A stretch of DNA of 64,000 bases, taken from contig OX155951.1 in assembly GCA_944548615.1 (NCBI GenBank), positions 16,913,502 to 16,977,501 of the forward strand. Direction: 5' to 3'. Origin of the DNA: Micropterix aruncella. Its lineage: Eukaryota > Arthropoda > Insecta > Lepidoptera > Micropterigidae. This document shows, one piece after another, positions 43,750 to 54,909 of this stretch; position 1 is the stretch's first letter, and each line of letters starts with the position of its first letter. The position numbers and the translations under genes were made by a program. Under the pieces are notes generated by a model. The model did no database searches and had not been told where the DNA came from. It saw only the letters and a program-made list of their open reading frames with translations.

Positions 43750-45010
43750 TCGATGCCATGAGTGCTTTCAGCAGATCACAAGCGAGCAAGAGAGGACATT
43801 TGCCGACGACTTTTCGCCTAGATAAGCAGAACTTTTTTGATTGATACGTGATAATGTATAAAACATGGATGCATCACTATGATGCAGAGACGAAAATTTA
43901 GAGTATGGATCAAAAACACAAGGGATACCCATCTCATTGCAAATTCAGAGTTATCGCATCTGCCGACAAAGTCATGGCATCAATGTCCTGGGATGTTATG
44001 GGGAATTGCTGATTGACTAACTCCAAAAAAAGAGCTACCATAACAGGCTCAAACTATGCACAACTAAAAGCCAAATTGCGTGCCAAATAAAGAAAAATGA
44101 GTTGTGTTACCCCAAGACTTTCCCGGCAAGCAAACAAAGCATTTTTTTTATCGTAACGCTACCTAGCGGAAGTCCAATGAAAAAGTTTCGCAATCGCGCG
44201 TCGGTGTCCTAAGCGAAGACGCGAACAGGTACAGGTGTCGGAACACGACACGGTTCGCAGGTAAGAGATAGCGCTAGCCACCCGCAACTTTATTCGGAGA
44301 TGATACAATTATAACAAATAAAATATGGCGGAATTTACATATTATTTAGGTCGCCTACAAAGGAGATATTCCAACCAAAATTTCACAACGTGATTTCAGT
44401 CCAACAAGGCATCTGTGTACCAAATTGCGGCTGCAACATTTCGAGATTGAAGTATGACTAGCGCGCTCTCTGGTGGACCCATTTCAAACACAATCTTTGA
44501 AGGAATACACACACACAGAGAGATTTTAGTCTGGAAATGGTTTTAATCGTCTCGGGGGAAAGGGGGGGGGGGGGGGGGATCAACATGTATATGAAAAATA
44601 GGTCTTCACCTACAAAAAACAATTTTGCGCGTTCAGAATACTTTCCCTCTGCCGGAAAAGCAAAATAGGCGGGGAAAGGGGCACAAGTCGTTGGTTGCAA
44701 TGGCTGTCATTTCTGATGCAGGGTTTGAAATCGTAAACCAAACCGGGTGGGTATATATATTCTCCAGATCTGGAGAATAGGGTAATTCACCATATTTGGC
44801 CCCAAGCGACTACAGGCTGTTCCCAAAACTCGAAGATCTTCGATGAAAAAAAAATACCAATGAAGAAATCACGTTCCATAAATGGGTGCATGGTTTGACA
44901 AGGTTGTAGAAAATTCTCCCAAGAGGCGCTCACGATGATTGGGCGCCGATGTAAATTGTGTATCTAACATCCAACGTGTGCGGAATTACATCGAAAAATA
45001 AAGTTGTTAA
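43750..45010 (+). pseudogene. Second dead mariner-like transposase, split by repeats
   Basis: At 43760-44090 the + strand gives LSADHKRAREDICRRLFA, KTWMHHYDAET and FRVIASADKVMASMSWDVMG, mariner motifs around the first and second catalytic Asp. The C-terminal part resumes near 44790 (SPYLAPSDYRLFPKLEDLR). Between them (about 44110-44780) lie inserted repeats, including the inverted copy at 44330-44480. Many stops. Confidence 0.7.
44330..44480 (-). repeat. Dispersed repeat family X, reverse copy
   Basis: On the minus strand it reads GGTCCACCAGAGAGCGCGCT and GTACACAGATGCCTTGTTGG, matching the 45405 and 50505 copies. The plus strand text CAAGGCATCTGTGTACC also matches 56818-56945. Confidence 0.75.
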
Positions 45011-45404
45011 AATTATGATCGTGAGTATTATTATAAATCAGACAAAAACGGATTTACTGCGTGAAGTTTGTAGCGCCCGCCGCGGCGATGTTGCAACATT
45101 ATAGCCGAAACGTGGGGTGTTACAATCTTCACAAGGTAAATCAGTTGGTTGAGTTTATTTGATGTATTAATGGAAATTTTATAAAGAGTATAATGGCTAA
45201 TGCAACTTTATTGTTGTATTCATTGTTTTAACCCTTCACCATATGAGATAGTAGTCATTCATTTTCTCAGTGTAGTCTTCAAAATGTTAGCAGATTTTTT
45301 TACCAACCGACCAGGAGGTAAAGTATTGCGAATGCACTTTAAAAAATCGAGCTGAAGACGGAAATATCCATGTTGAGCCCCCTGAGACGATTAGGACCAT
45401 TTCT

Positions 45405-45930
45405 AAATTGAAGTCTTTTTGTGTGTCTGTCTGTCTGTGTGTATTCCTCTACGACAGCGCCCAAACGTTTAATCCGATTGAGCTGAAATTTGGTATACAG
45501 GCATCATTTGGTCATGGCAAGAGTTGAAAAGATTACGGTTGAAATCGGTCCACCAGGGGGCGCAATAGCCATATATCAATCTCGAAATATCGGACTTAGT
45601 GACTGGAAATTTGGTACACAGATGCATTGTTGGGCCGAAATCTCATCTCATATACAGGCTGCACTAATAATATTTAAATTCCATTGTACATTTTAATCAA
45701 ATATTAACGCTGAGCCGGCCGAGGCTAGCCGAGAAACAAACCGTGCCACTCGAGACCGAGGGAGGACGCTCATCGATATATGAAATTAATGTTCAGATGA
45801 AACCAGCCCTTGGCTGCTTGTCGGCAAAGTTTTGGTGTGACAACCGATTTTTTTAATCACTTATTATAGTAGTATTTGGTTTTTTTCGTAGTACATATAT
45901 AGTAGTATTAGCCTTAGCGGAAAAGTGTGT
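45405..45930 (+). repeat. Dispersed repeat family X, copy with CTCF-like core
   Basis: GAGCTGAAATTTGG.AT.CAGGC, GGTCATGGCAAG.GTTG, CACAGATGC.T.GTTGGGCCGAA and GTGTGACAACC..TTTTTTAAT are shared in order with 50505-51060. The repeat starts after a TGTCTGTCTGTCTG stretch. No protein seen. Confidence 0.85.
45550..45563 (+). promoter_or_regulatory. CTCF-like motif CCACCAGGGGGCGC
   Basis: The 14-mer matches the vertebrate CTCF core as I know it. It lies within family X and recurs identically at 50768-50781. Whether an insect CTCF binds it is untested. Confidence 0.4.
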
Positions 45931-46680
45931 TTTTGATGAAACCAGCAGCATATTTTAGTATGTTATTAATCACCTTATTTTAACTATAAAACCATCGCGA
46001 GACAAGTTCTAATGTGGTTGAGTCACCAGTTATGACGACATCAAAATGGCCGCTGCCGCGTTCAGAATTTTGCGTATACAACAGAAAGTATGTAACATAT
46101 AAGCTTGTGTGGGGTGTCATAAAAAGTAAAATTAAATGCACTACAACATTGTTTTTACTTTCGACCTTGTAAATACCATAGTTTGCGAGAAATTTCAAGT
46201 TTTACTTCTAAGCACTTTTCTTCGAAGCGACTATTATGACAACACGTCATTTCGATCTCATCATTCCTCGTTTAGACCTCTATGTTGAATGTGGCACAAA
46301 GGAGGCAGCTTCACCTGGTTACCTATGTATTTACGATAGTGCTCTAGGAACTAATGAACTATCTAAATAAAATGAAGATCTCGTAATCGCTTCGCCTATC
46401 TTACGGGAGAGGCCAATCATCTTGCTACCATCCCGAAGTTCAGAGCCATTAGGTACTAAGGAAGTTTACCAGGAGTAAATGATTAAAATATTTATTTTTT
46501 TGGTTTTTTTTTAAAGTTCTGTTACCGAAGAGGTGTTTCCTAAAAACTAGGTCCATCAGGTTTGTGGTTTTATTACGTAGACTTGGTCAAATACATCATT
46601 TGTCTTTTTAATACTGTATTCCATTATTGTTATGTTAAGTACTTTACGATGAAATAAATGAATAAATAAACAGACACTTG
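45931..46680. other. No gene recognised
   Basis: AT-rich sequence with a (AATAAATG)-like tail near 46650-46672. Nothing assignable. Confidence 0.4.
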
Positions 46681-46689
46681 TAATATTTT

Positions 46690-47090
46690 GCGGTGACAGC
46701 ATACCTTTCGCCTTTTCGTACCAGGTGTAATGTGTACAGCCCCAACTGCATCCCTTGAAGCACTGCTTAGCCTACCACTGCTCCATATTAGAGAGACTAA
46801 CGTCGGAACACAGGGCAATGCTTAGGCAATCCCTCAGGAAAATGGCTATCGAAAGGCTTAAATAGTCAGAAAGCACTGTAATTTTTTGACCTAATCATTG
46901 AAATGATATCAGATGTCATAGCTGGTGAATACAAGTTTAATCAGAATAAATACCAGACAGGAAAGAACGCTATAATCTGTTATACCGATGCGTCAAAAAC
47001 TTATTGAAGGCTTAGGAATATTCAAAGAGCGGCCCAAGTCTAGCTACTCAGAAAGCCTAAGTAGACTTGCTTCCATATTCTAGGCAGAGT
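46690..47090 (+). pseudogene. R1/Jockey-type LINE fragment around the RNase H start
   Basis: Broken + frames read PTASLEALLSLPPLLHIRET (near 46742-46800), similar to the TP.A.EALLN.PPL block, and IICYTDASKT followed by SESLSRLASIFQAEY, an RNase H N-terminal pattern. It is interrupted at 47091 by a hAT-like MITE and may resume at 47804. Confidence 0.6.
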
Positions 47091-47800
47091 ATCCAGTGGC
47101 GTAACTAGAAAAAAATGAGACCCAGTGCAAGCTTAAACCAAAAGGCCCCTACCCCCTATTTATTTACATTCATTATGGCATATATGATTTAATTAGTGTA
47201 CACCTAGCTACATTATATATTTATATTGTATCTACATTATACTAATCGGCGTCTTCATTTGGGGTTCAACAAGTTCCCAAGAACTTCGGCGGGACACGCG
47301 TGATCACATAGAAACATTGTTGAGAGAATGTTCGAAAAATTACTTCCTATATTATTACGACGCTTTACTGTTAATTAAATTAATGAAATATGTTTTCCAC
47401 CTTTGAATGTTGGTCAAATAAAAATATGTCAGTTTTTACTTTATTTTGAGTGGAACTACCAAACGCGAAACTGGTAAGACTAAGTACGTACCTACATATT
47501 ATTATTACAAATGTACTATTCTTTGCATATTTAAATTGCGTATTTAAATTAACTACTTTATGTAAATATTATAAAAAATATGAACATACATGTCTATAGT
47601 GTTTTTCGTCTTGATTTGCACTCTGCAAAATCATCGATCAATTTAGAGACATCCATTTTTAGTCTTCCTTAGATTCCTAGCAGAGTTGGATGGAACATCG
47701 ATCGATCGTAGACTGAAGTTCCATTTTGGGCCCCCAAACTATCGTGGGCCCCGGTGCACCGGTGCACCGGCTGCACCGGCTGCACCGGCTTAGTTACGCC
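47091..47800. mobile_element. hAT-like MITE inserted in the LINE fragment
   Basis: The left end is CAGTGGCGTAACTAG and the right end CTTAGTTACGCCAATG, an inverted pair typical of hAT ends. The flanks are AGAGTATC on the left and AGTATAAG on the right, giving a partial GAGTAT duplication. Inside are GGGCCCCC and GGCCCC blocks and a GCACCG tandem repeat (47753-47788). No transposase. Confidence 0.7.
47753..47788. repeat. (GGTGCACC/GGCTGCACC) short tandem repeat
   Basis: GGTGCACCGGTGCACC followed by three GGCTGCACC-type units, next to the right end of the hAT-like MITE. Confidence 0.85.
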
Positions 47801-47973
47801 AATGAGTATAAGGATAGTAAAGGTTGTTTCTTTGCTGAACATTTCGGGACCCGTGGCTCAGCTTCAGATGCAAAATGATACTTGAGAGAGAACAACGAGA
47901 AGAATAGAATAAAAATAATAATGACTAACTACCTACCTAGCTACTAAAATACAAACTACCTAGTGCTACCTAC

Positions 47974-48057
47974 CATCCAGGGGGGCATTGCTCTCTGCAT
48001 CCGAAATCGTCCGTTGGCTGGACTCGACGGGTTGATGGCTCTCCATTCTCTCGGATT
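47974..48057 (-). CDS. Candidate upstream exon of LUBEL
   Basis: The acceptor tgtacttttttag and donor ATG|GTAGGT bound 84 bp that are open in two frames. One frame has a plausible start reading MESHQPVESSQRTISDAESN but ends in a phase that does not join exon 42910; the frame that does join (ending MQRAMPPWM) looks less protein-like. Either another exon intervenes, or this exon is untranslated or spurious. Confidence 0.35.
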
Positions 48058-48499
48058 CTAAAAAAGTACAATTCGGTCATAAGCAGGATTATTACACTCG
48101 TAAATCAACCGCTTTTTTCTTCGCAAAATCATCCTTGGATCGCTGCCAAGATATTGTAAATATTTCAACGGAAATATTATCGACATCAATCACTTATTTA
48201 TGTAAATAATATCATAACGATACCCTTATGTTCAGGATTTTTAAAATCATTTTTTGGTTTTGTTTATTGTCCAGTGGAGCGTTCTGTTCGCGTTGAGGTT
48301 ATCGAAATGGATGATGCTATTTTGGCGGTGGTTGTACAGGACGGAAAAGTGGGGGAGAAGAGGCTAGCGGGGGGAAGGTAAATATGGGAAATGATACGGC
48401 ATGCAAATGTGGGGGAGGGGCGTTGTATATTGCTGATCTTCTAATTTTGCGATAGCGTGAAACTAACAAGCACCCGCAGGTCACATTTTACAGAATTGG

Positions 48500-48775
48500 G
48501 AATATTGACAGCAATATCTTTGATGTAGCGATTACGCATAGCCAGATTCACACTTATTTCACTAGGCACGGAAATAACTATGTACAGGAAGAAAATACAG
48601 GGACTGCTAAGATCCAAAATAGTTGTAACTGCCTAGTGCTTATTAAGTATTTCAATATCTTACCGCGGAAATTCAAGTATATAGAAAATAAAAGCAGATT
48701 TAAACATTTGTTAAAAAATAGCAAATATAACTTTTTATGCAGCAAGTATGAAAAGATTCAACTAATGTGAGACGC
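48500..48775 (+). pseudogene. CR1-like LINE C-terminal tail
   Basis: The frame reads AITHSQIHTYFTRHGNNYVQ, then LVLIKYFNILPRKFKYIENK and RFKHLL, matching the H.Y.TR..N and YN.LP..IK....FK..L pattern at the end of CR1/Jockey-group ORF2s (compare NTRSSRKQN...GPKLYN at 10020-10120). It is followed by AT-rich sequence. Confidence 0.6.
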
Positions 48776-49240
48776 CTACTGTGTAATACTGTTTTAATTC
48801 TTTAAGTATGTTAATATATATATTTTTTAATATGTGTAGGCATATTATGTTTTTATATATATAGTGTATATTATTTTTATATGTGTATGTATATTACTCT
48901 AAGTAACTGCCATCTACTATATACCATGGAGTTTATCTACTGTGCGAATTAAAATAAATTTAGGCTTTTGAAGGTCAATATTTCATGAGAATATAAAACT
49001 TTAAAAAGAAGAAGGTATGCCTCGTTTTAGAGTTTCATTTAAAGCAGGTGTTCAAGGGATTATTGTATAATATGTAAATCATCTTATGAAGAATGTACCG
49101 AATAAAACAACAGCATGCATGTTACGTAGATAGATATAGATAATTATTGATTTGTTATTGTGCGTTTTTCTTGTGGTTATATAAATCATGTCAATATTTT
49201 CAGCAGTGGCTCTAGTTATCATTAGATCTCATGATCATGC
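48776..49240. other. AT-rich stretch, no gene
   Basis: TATA-type low-complexity sequence; nothing recognised. Confidence 0.4.
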
Positions 49241-49249
49241 ACTGCAAGA

Positions 49250-49830
49250 ACGCATTCTTAGTTTGTACGCTCTTTCTCGCCCACGCCGGCGCGGCCACAA
49301 AAAGAAGGTGACACTGGATATTGGCGATACACCGCAAATAGCACTTACATTCATGCTGTGGCGGCGCACAAGTCTGCGTGTTGTCTCCTCAGATCAAATC
49401 CAATTCACACATTTCAAGATCAATGTTTATTTCGTATTATTTTTGACAATCACACACAAATAGACGCACTCGCGGCGGGTGGTAACGATCTTCCGCGATA
49501 GAAAGTCCCGGTTGTGTGTTTGATAAAGACGGGACCCGCGCGCTGTGTTTCGATGGCGTCGACTGGCGTCGCGACGCCCGCTGCGCTGGCGGCAAGATGC
49601 GGGGTGCGCGGGCGCCGCCGCCGCGATATAACGCATACGCATACCGCACAATCGGATCGAGAATAAAATCAAGGCAAAACTGACCAAGACAAATAAAAAC
49701 CGGTCAAGTGGGAGTTTGACTCGCTCACCGAGGGTTTCGCACCTTAGCGTTATGCGGTCTAAAAAGCCGCATGCGTGACTTTTCGCAGATGCGGCAGACA
49801 AAATCGCGCTCTTTCACAGGGGGCCGCTAT
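49250..49830 (-). promoter_or_regulatory. GC/CpG-rich region, candidate LUBEL promoter or 5' UTR
   Basis: The stretch 49480-49640 is strongly CG-rich (ggcgtcgactggcgtcgcgacgcccgc, written here in part) in an AT-rich setting and lies 1.4 kb upstream of the candidate exon. Open frames here are a by-product of composition. A repeat-like piece AAAAACCGGTCAAGTGGGAG..GACTCGC.CACCGAGGGTT lies at 49696-49737. A promoter role is inferred from position only. Confidence 0.3.
49696..49740 (+). repeat. Dispersed-repeat fragment (CCGGTCAAGTGGGAG...CACCGAGGGTT)
   Basis: It resembles a short repeat I recall as abundant in insect, notably lepidopteran, genomes. The similarity is from memory and unconfirmed. 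Confidence 0.35.
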
Positions 49831-49927
49831 ATTCACATTTCTTTGGGTATGACAGAAAAGAGAAGAAATTTATAATATTGCTTCTCTTACGAAGTCTACC
49901 CCAACGGCTCAATTAAAAACCTATTTT

Positions 49928-50161
49928 GTGAGGCCGAGTAGGTCTCATACGCACTGTAAAGAAGTTCAACCTTGTCCTGAAAAGACCTTAACGCACTGGA
50001 TGAAAGTCCATCAAAAATGGCATCGCAGCCAGCGTGTTAACCAATGGAATGCCAATACCACCGATCGGTGGTTTTACTGTTGTGACAATTCGCGGGCTGT
50101 GGATCTCCGTATTTATGCAATTATGCAATTATATGTGACAAAAGTCGCCTTCATTGAATAA
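49928..50161 (+). other. Unassigned 77-codon open frame
   Basis: An open frame with several Trp, His and Cys residues (THWMKVHQKWHRSQRVNQWN). No domain recognised; probably chance or a transposon remnant. Confidence 0.15.
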
Positions 50162-50259
50162 GCCACTGTTATTACAATAGTATGCGTGCAGTAATTACCC
50201 CTATAATAAATTTTCAAGGGTCGAAAACATGCTGTTGTGAGTTTCATTCCCATGGCTGG

Positions 50260-50520
50260 CTCTCTAAGGGTTAAGAGACAGATGTGGCTTCCCTGGATAC
50301 GAATGAGGAGCTACTCAATAAACTGGAGAGGATTCAGAATGCGTGTATTCGATTTGTTTGATCACATATCGACTTTTTGTAGGCAAATGGCTCCCAATTA
50401 AACGATGTCAGGATTTACACTTACTCACCCTACTCTTTCGTGTACCTACTTCATGCAAACTTGCTTTCTTATTGGAATAATCTCTATTTTCTGCTTTCAT
50501 CTCACAGCCTTCCATTACGC
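50260..50520 (+). pseudogene. LINE RT tail related to 22790-23900
   Basis: The + strand gives SLDTNEELLNKLERIQNACI followed by RFV, near identical to [20 protein letters not shown] at 22900, then a diverged continuation ending SSHSLPLRS. Only the part after RT remains. Confidence 0.75.
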
Positions 50521-51060
50521 TCTCAATCGCTTCATCCGACTGAGCTGAAATTTGGCATGCAGGCACCATTCGGTCATGGCAAGTGTTGGAAAGGCTGTGG
50601 TTGAAATCGAGTCATATGTCAATCATATATCAATCAGTCATATATCAATCTCGTCATATGTCAATCTCGAAATATTGCACTTAGAGACTTAAAATTTACA
50701 CAGCATTATCAATGATTATCAATGTACACAGATGCCTTGGTTGCCACAGATTGTGGTTGAAATCGGTCCACCAGGGGGCGCGCTAGTCGAAACATTGACT
50801 TAGAGACTTGAAATCCGGTACACAGATGCGTCGTTGGGCCGAATCTAAATCGTGAAATTTTGGTTAGAATATCTCTTAAGAAAATACTACATCATATTGG
50901 ACAATCGCCATTTTAATATCACGGTAATACTACAAAAAGACTACAAATATACTACATTCGGGGGGGGGGGGGTCGGGGAGGGGAGGTCTTGTCTGATTGC
51001 CGCTAAAGTATTGGGGTGACACAACCTATTTTTTAATTAATAGTCACTAACGAAAGCTAT
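50505..51060 (+). repeat. Dispersed repeat family X, copy with CTCF-like core and local TCATATGTCAATC repeats
   Basis: Co-linear with 45405-45930. It has an expanded TCATAT(g/a)TCAATC stretch at 50610-50665 and a G tract at 50959-50970. Confidence 0.85.
50768..50781 (+). promoter_or_regulatory. CTCF-like motif CCACCAGGGGGCGC
   Basis: Identical 14-mer to 45550-45563, here followed by GCTAG, which further fits the vertebrate CTCF consensus as I know it. Function untested. Confidence 0.4.
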
Positions 51061-51094
51061 TTTCCTTGCTACATTATATAAACGATAACCAATG

Positions 51095-51315
51095 GCGAAA
51101 CATATCCGAGTGAAGTTTTCGTGGCTATTTTTATCTAGCGCAGCCCAACTTGGATATACGTACCCGTACCAGGGCTACACGTTCGTCTTTGAAATGTCCA
51201 TGTTCAATCCAACTTTACGGGAGTTCTTCAATCATGTACATCATGTGTTCAAAGTTATCGAAGAGCAGAATCAAGTCGTCGGTGTATCCGAAAGGTTTGA
51301 CAATCTTTCTTCGTA
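51095..51315 (-). pseudogene. LINE reverse transcriptase fragment
   Basis: The minus strand reads GYTDDLILLFDNFEHMMYMI followed by EEL, resembling the (F/Y)ADD(I/L)LL RT box and following helix, with Thr in place of Ala, then RVRISKLGCA. Short and frameshifted. Confidence 0.5.
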
Positions 51316-51850
51316 AATGTTGATACCTTTTTCATTCCAGTTTAATCCTGTTGATACTGAGACTTTTTCATTCCAGTAATCTATTTTCGAGAGATCGTAC
51401 TGCCCGGTAGTACTCAGGGGCGGACTGTGCGTTTGTGGCGCCCCGGGCTAATATTACTTGGGAGCCTATTGCCATTTTGCCAAAAAACTGTTTTCGATAA
51501 TGATGTCTAGGTCACTAGGTACACAATATATAAAAAAAGAGGACAATACTGTCACTGTTGGGAACAGGTAATATCAAGCATATAAAAGAGTATACATATT
51601 ACAAAAATTATTAATAATTATGTAAAGTTACTATTAATATTCGATTAGCAGTTCAATTTTAAAACTTTAAACTCAATTATCTTGAAACAGAAGATTTCGA
51701 ATTGTTGCAGTTTAGAACTGGCACGTCTATATGAAGAATTGACTTACAACAAAGTTAGACGCGTTATTCTCACGATTCTAAGACAGTAGGGCGTTGTCGA
51801 CTACAACCGGCGAACGCGTCACCCCAGGCTGGTATAACGACATGTAATCA
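51316..51850. other. No gene recognised
   Basis: AT-rich sequence without motifs; a duplicated ATACTGAGACTTTTTCATTCCAG-type stretch lies near 51323-51378. Confidence 0.4.
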
Positions 51851-52530
51851 TTCTTTCAGCCGCGTGATGAGCGTAGAAGACTTAGATATAAAGACAATCT
51901 ACTGTCCAGCTCGCCAGCAGCCCGTTAGAGACCGACGCCTTAGGGCGAGGCACCGGTAAAGGTAAACAGCGGGCAGCCTCGCCTCCTAACTACCAGTTTT
52001 GGTAGGATATCTCTGTCTGGAATCAACCTTCAGGACACCTCCATCCTCCCTACTGGTTACGGGTCCGAAGTCATTTGCGCGACCTCTACCTGTTGTAATA
52101 CAGCGGTAATTCAATAGAATTTATCGCGGACCTGGGCGTTCTTTTCCCGTAGTGCCACACGGGATCGAGTGGCCCAAGGTCATTTCAAGAGTGGCTTGAC
52201 AACAGGTCAACATCCACCTCCGCTGCTTAGGAGACAGTGTATTTTCATAGTCTCCAGACTCCTTCAGCAATTAGTCGGAATGCACAACCGATAGGCTTCG
52301 CCATACGGTGCGCAATCCGTCCAGTGGCGCCGGAATGCAATTCTGCCGGGAGAAACCGGTGAACCAGCTTTGAGGCCTGAGACACGAGAGTCTTACCCGG
52401 GGTAGCCTTCCAAAGGAGGAGGCTTCTGAATAGGAGCTGAATCGTGAGTTGAGCCGATCCGAGAACATCTTCTGGCCTGGGATCTTGTGGCCCAAGCTGC
52501 ACGAAACCGTTCACCACCACGATTCTAAGG
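51850..52530 (-). repeat. GC-rich dispersed repeat, one copy
   Basis: The minus strand at about 52377-52480 contains TCGGCTCAACTCACGATTCAGCTC..ATTCAGAAGCC (quoted in part) and CTACCCC.GG. A related copy on the plus strand lies at 54400-54510. An open minus frame (52245-52520) shares VLGSAQLTIQLLFRS with the other copy. No known protein recognised. Confidence 0.6.
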
Positions 52531-53570
52531 CAATTTTGTTAATAACGGCGATATAACGTATTTAATTTTCAGATTATAACATTTGTAAATCAAAGGCCGC
52601 TAAAGATTTCGAAAAGTGATGTAAGCATGAGTTGTATGCAATGTTTTCAGAATTCTGTCACATTTATTTATTTTTCATGGAGTAGTATTTTTATAGTATT
52701 ATTTTTTTTTGAAAAGGCAGCCATTTGGAAACGCAATGGCGGATATTACTCATCAGATTTTAAAATCTCGGCATTAGGATGAAACCTTGTCGTACATAAT
52801 TTTGTCCTAACGTCGTATGTAATTGTCCTAATAGTAGTTGCTGAGATACAGTAGATACACAAACATACACACGCATAGTATGCGTCGCATACTCGTATAC
52901 ACGCAGAAAGAAATTTTCAGGATCTCAGGATCTCAAAACGCGGAGATTCAGTGAAAACTCGATTTATGCTCGATGACAAGACTTTCCCGATTTACATACT
53001 TCCTATAAAATGATGCTTTTTTACACGACTGCCCAACAAAAAAAAGGAGTGTAATGTTTTCAGGGTTCATCTATGTATGTTTTCCGTTATTCTACCATAA
53101 CTACTAAACGCTTGAACCGACTTAGGAGTGTCTGGTATTGTTAGAATCGTTATGTCATCCCGAGTGTCACGGGGTACCTTAACTGTCCGTATATCAAGTC
53201 AAAATATCAAGTAATCTAAATGTCGAAATGTCCAAATGTCAATAAATTAACTTAAATATAACGTGTTTAGTGTCAACTAAAAGGTCTAATTGAGTACAAT
53301 CCGGAAACATACATGTATCTATATGAATAAATACATAAACCACAAATATTTCATTAAAAAAACCGTAATAAAAATAATTGTAAATACAATAGTTCACTTT
53401 CTGTAACGGCAGTCATGTTTTTTATTCTTTTTTATATATTGGAAAGTAAAATTGCCTTTGGAAATTTTTACACATATTTACGTTCCCAGTTTATATTTTT
53501 AAGTACCTATATACTAGGTATATACGAGTTGGATTTAATAAAAACGGGTTTTGAAAAACTCTATTCAGAG
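52531..53570. other. No gene recognised
   Basis: AT-rich sequence with short repeats of AATGTC/AAATGTCAA near 53203-53252. No coding motif. Confidence 0.4.
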
Positions 53571-53575
53571 TGATT

Positions 53576-53908
53576 TTAATCAACCGGCATCCTTGAAGCA
53601 ACTTTTATTAAAAGGATGTGGGAAAATAAAAATAAAAAACTTGAAAATTTGTTTTTTTTCTGAAAAATAGTATAAAAAGCGCTTAGCACGATGCGCTATC
53701 TAGCGGTAGGTAAAATATCGCTAATACTGTTTATTAGTGATGTTTTACCTACCGACGTCAAACTTTTATTTAACAGTCAAGTTTTTCAAATTTTGAAATT
53801 GAAAAAAAAAACAAAAAAGAATTATTTTTTATTTTCCCAACATTTTTTATTTAAAGTTGCTTAGTTGCTCATACTGATACACCTCCTTGAAGGATGCCGG
53901 TTAATTAC
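53576..53908. mobile_element. ~333-bp MITE with AACCGGCATCCTTGAAG ends
   Basis: TTAATCAACCGGCATCCTTG at 53576 is mirrored by CTTGAAGGATGCCGGTTAAT at 53886. Internally CGGTAGGTAAAATATCGCTA..TAGTGATGTTTTACCTACCG forms a second hairpin (53704-53755). The same end occurs at 57000-57021. Confidence 0.8.
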
Positions 53909-54224
53909 AACTCACCTGTATACGAGAGTTTCAGATAGTTCTAATTATTTAAATTAATTTTTTCCAAAAAAAAATCCATTGACGTGAAATCATAAGTCCT
54001 TTTTATAGGTACATAGATTTGTTGACTTATCAAAAGATTGCTTAGATGAATATTTTTGAAGATGATGCCTCGCAAGAGCATTGGCGTGAAGACTGAATGC
54101 TGTACCTTTTCTTGACTACTAATGTGCCATTTTGTCTGAGGTCGTTCCAGGCCTGCTCTAGAATTTCGCTTGGATTGAGGAAGTATGCAGTGAGCAGTGC
54201 GGTTTATGTCTTTTATAAAGCGAC

Positions 54225-54515
54225 CCGCGGAGACAAGGTTCTGAGAGCTTGTTAGAAATAACCCGGACCGGCTGGCGCGGGCTAATTTGGGCCGCGGGCT
54301 CGTTGAACGCGCGCCAAAGCGACACGCACGCGTAGGGTTACCTCTCTACCCGAAAAAAAAACTGTCCCAAACGACGGGTAGCGAATGGTTTCCTACAGCT
54401 CGGGCCATAAAATCCAATGTGTTTCTAGGCTCGGCCCAACTCATATTTCAGCTCTTATTTAGTAGCTTCCCCGTATGAGGGACTACCCCTGGAATTTCTA
54501 CTTTAAAGCAGGCAA
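54225..54515 (+). repeat. GC-rich dispersed repeat, second copy
   Basis: TTTCTAGGCTCGGCCCAACT and TTTCAGCTCTTATTTAGTAG correspond to the reverse complement of 52377-52480. The plus frame (54287-54478) ends VFLGSAQLIFQLLFSSFPV, matching the minus frame of the other copy. It starts CCGGACCGGCTGGCGCGGGC. Confidence 0.6.
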
Positions 54516-54909
54516 TCTAGATGGGCTTATAAATTCTAATGTGGCTGTACCGGAATTTAAAATACGAATATGTAGGTACTAATAAATGAAACGTTTATAT
54601 TCGCAAATTATGTCATTTTAATATTTTAATAGGGCTGTCTTGTAGATTTGAAAGACGGTTACATAGTCCGGCCACACGCAAAGCAGTGAAAGGTAATTAA
54701 TTATTTATTTTCAATATTTATATGTGTACAATTGTGTACAATAATGGTTCTTACGAGGTTAGGATATATTTAACATTTCTATTCATATGACCAGACAATG
54801 CTCTGCTAGCTTTCTCCACAGGGTCACCTAACTAGGCAGTATAACTTTTCTAAGGTTAACCATTTTAGTGGTCTTCAAATAATCGTGTGAAATAAATATC
54901 ATAAGTAGG

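Noticed and set aside
49427..49801. A 124-codon minus-strand protein in the CpG-rich block
   Set aside because: Its composition follows base content and it overlaps a repeat-like piece; a promoter or UTR role is more likely.
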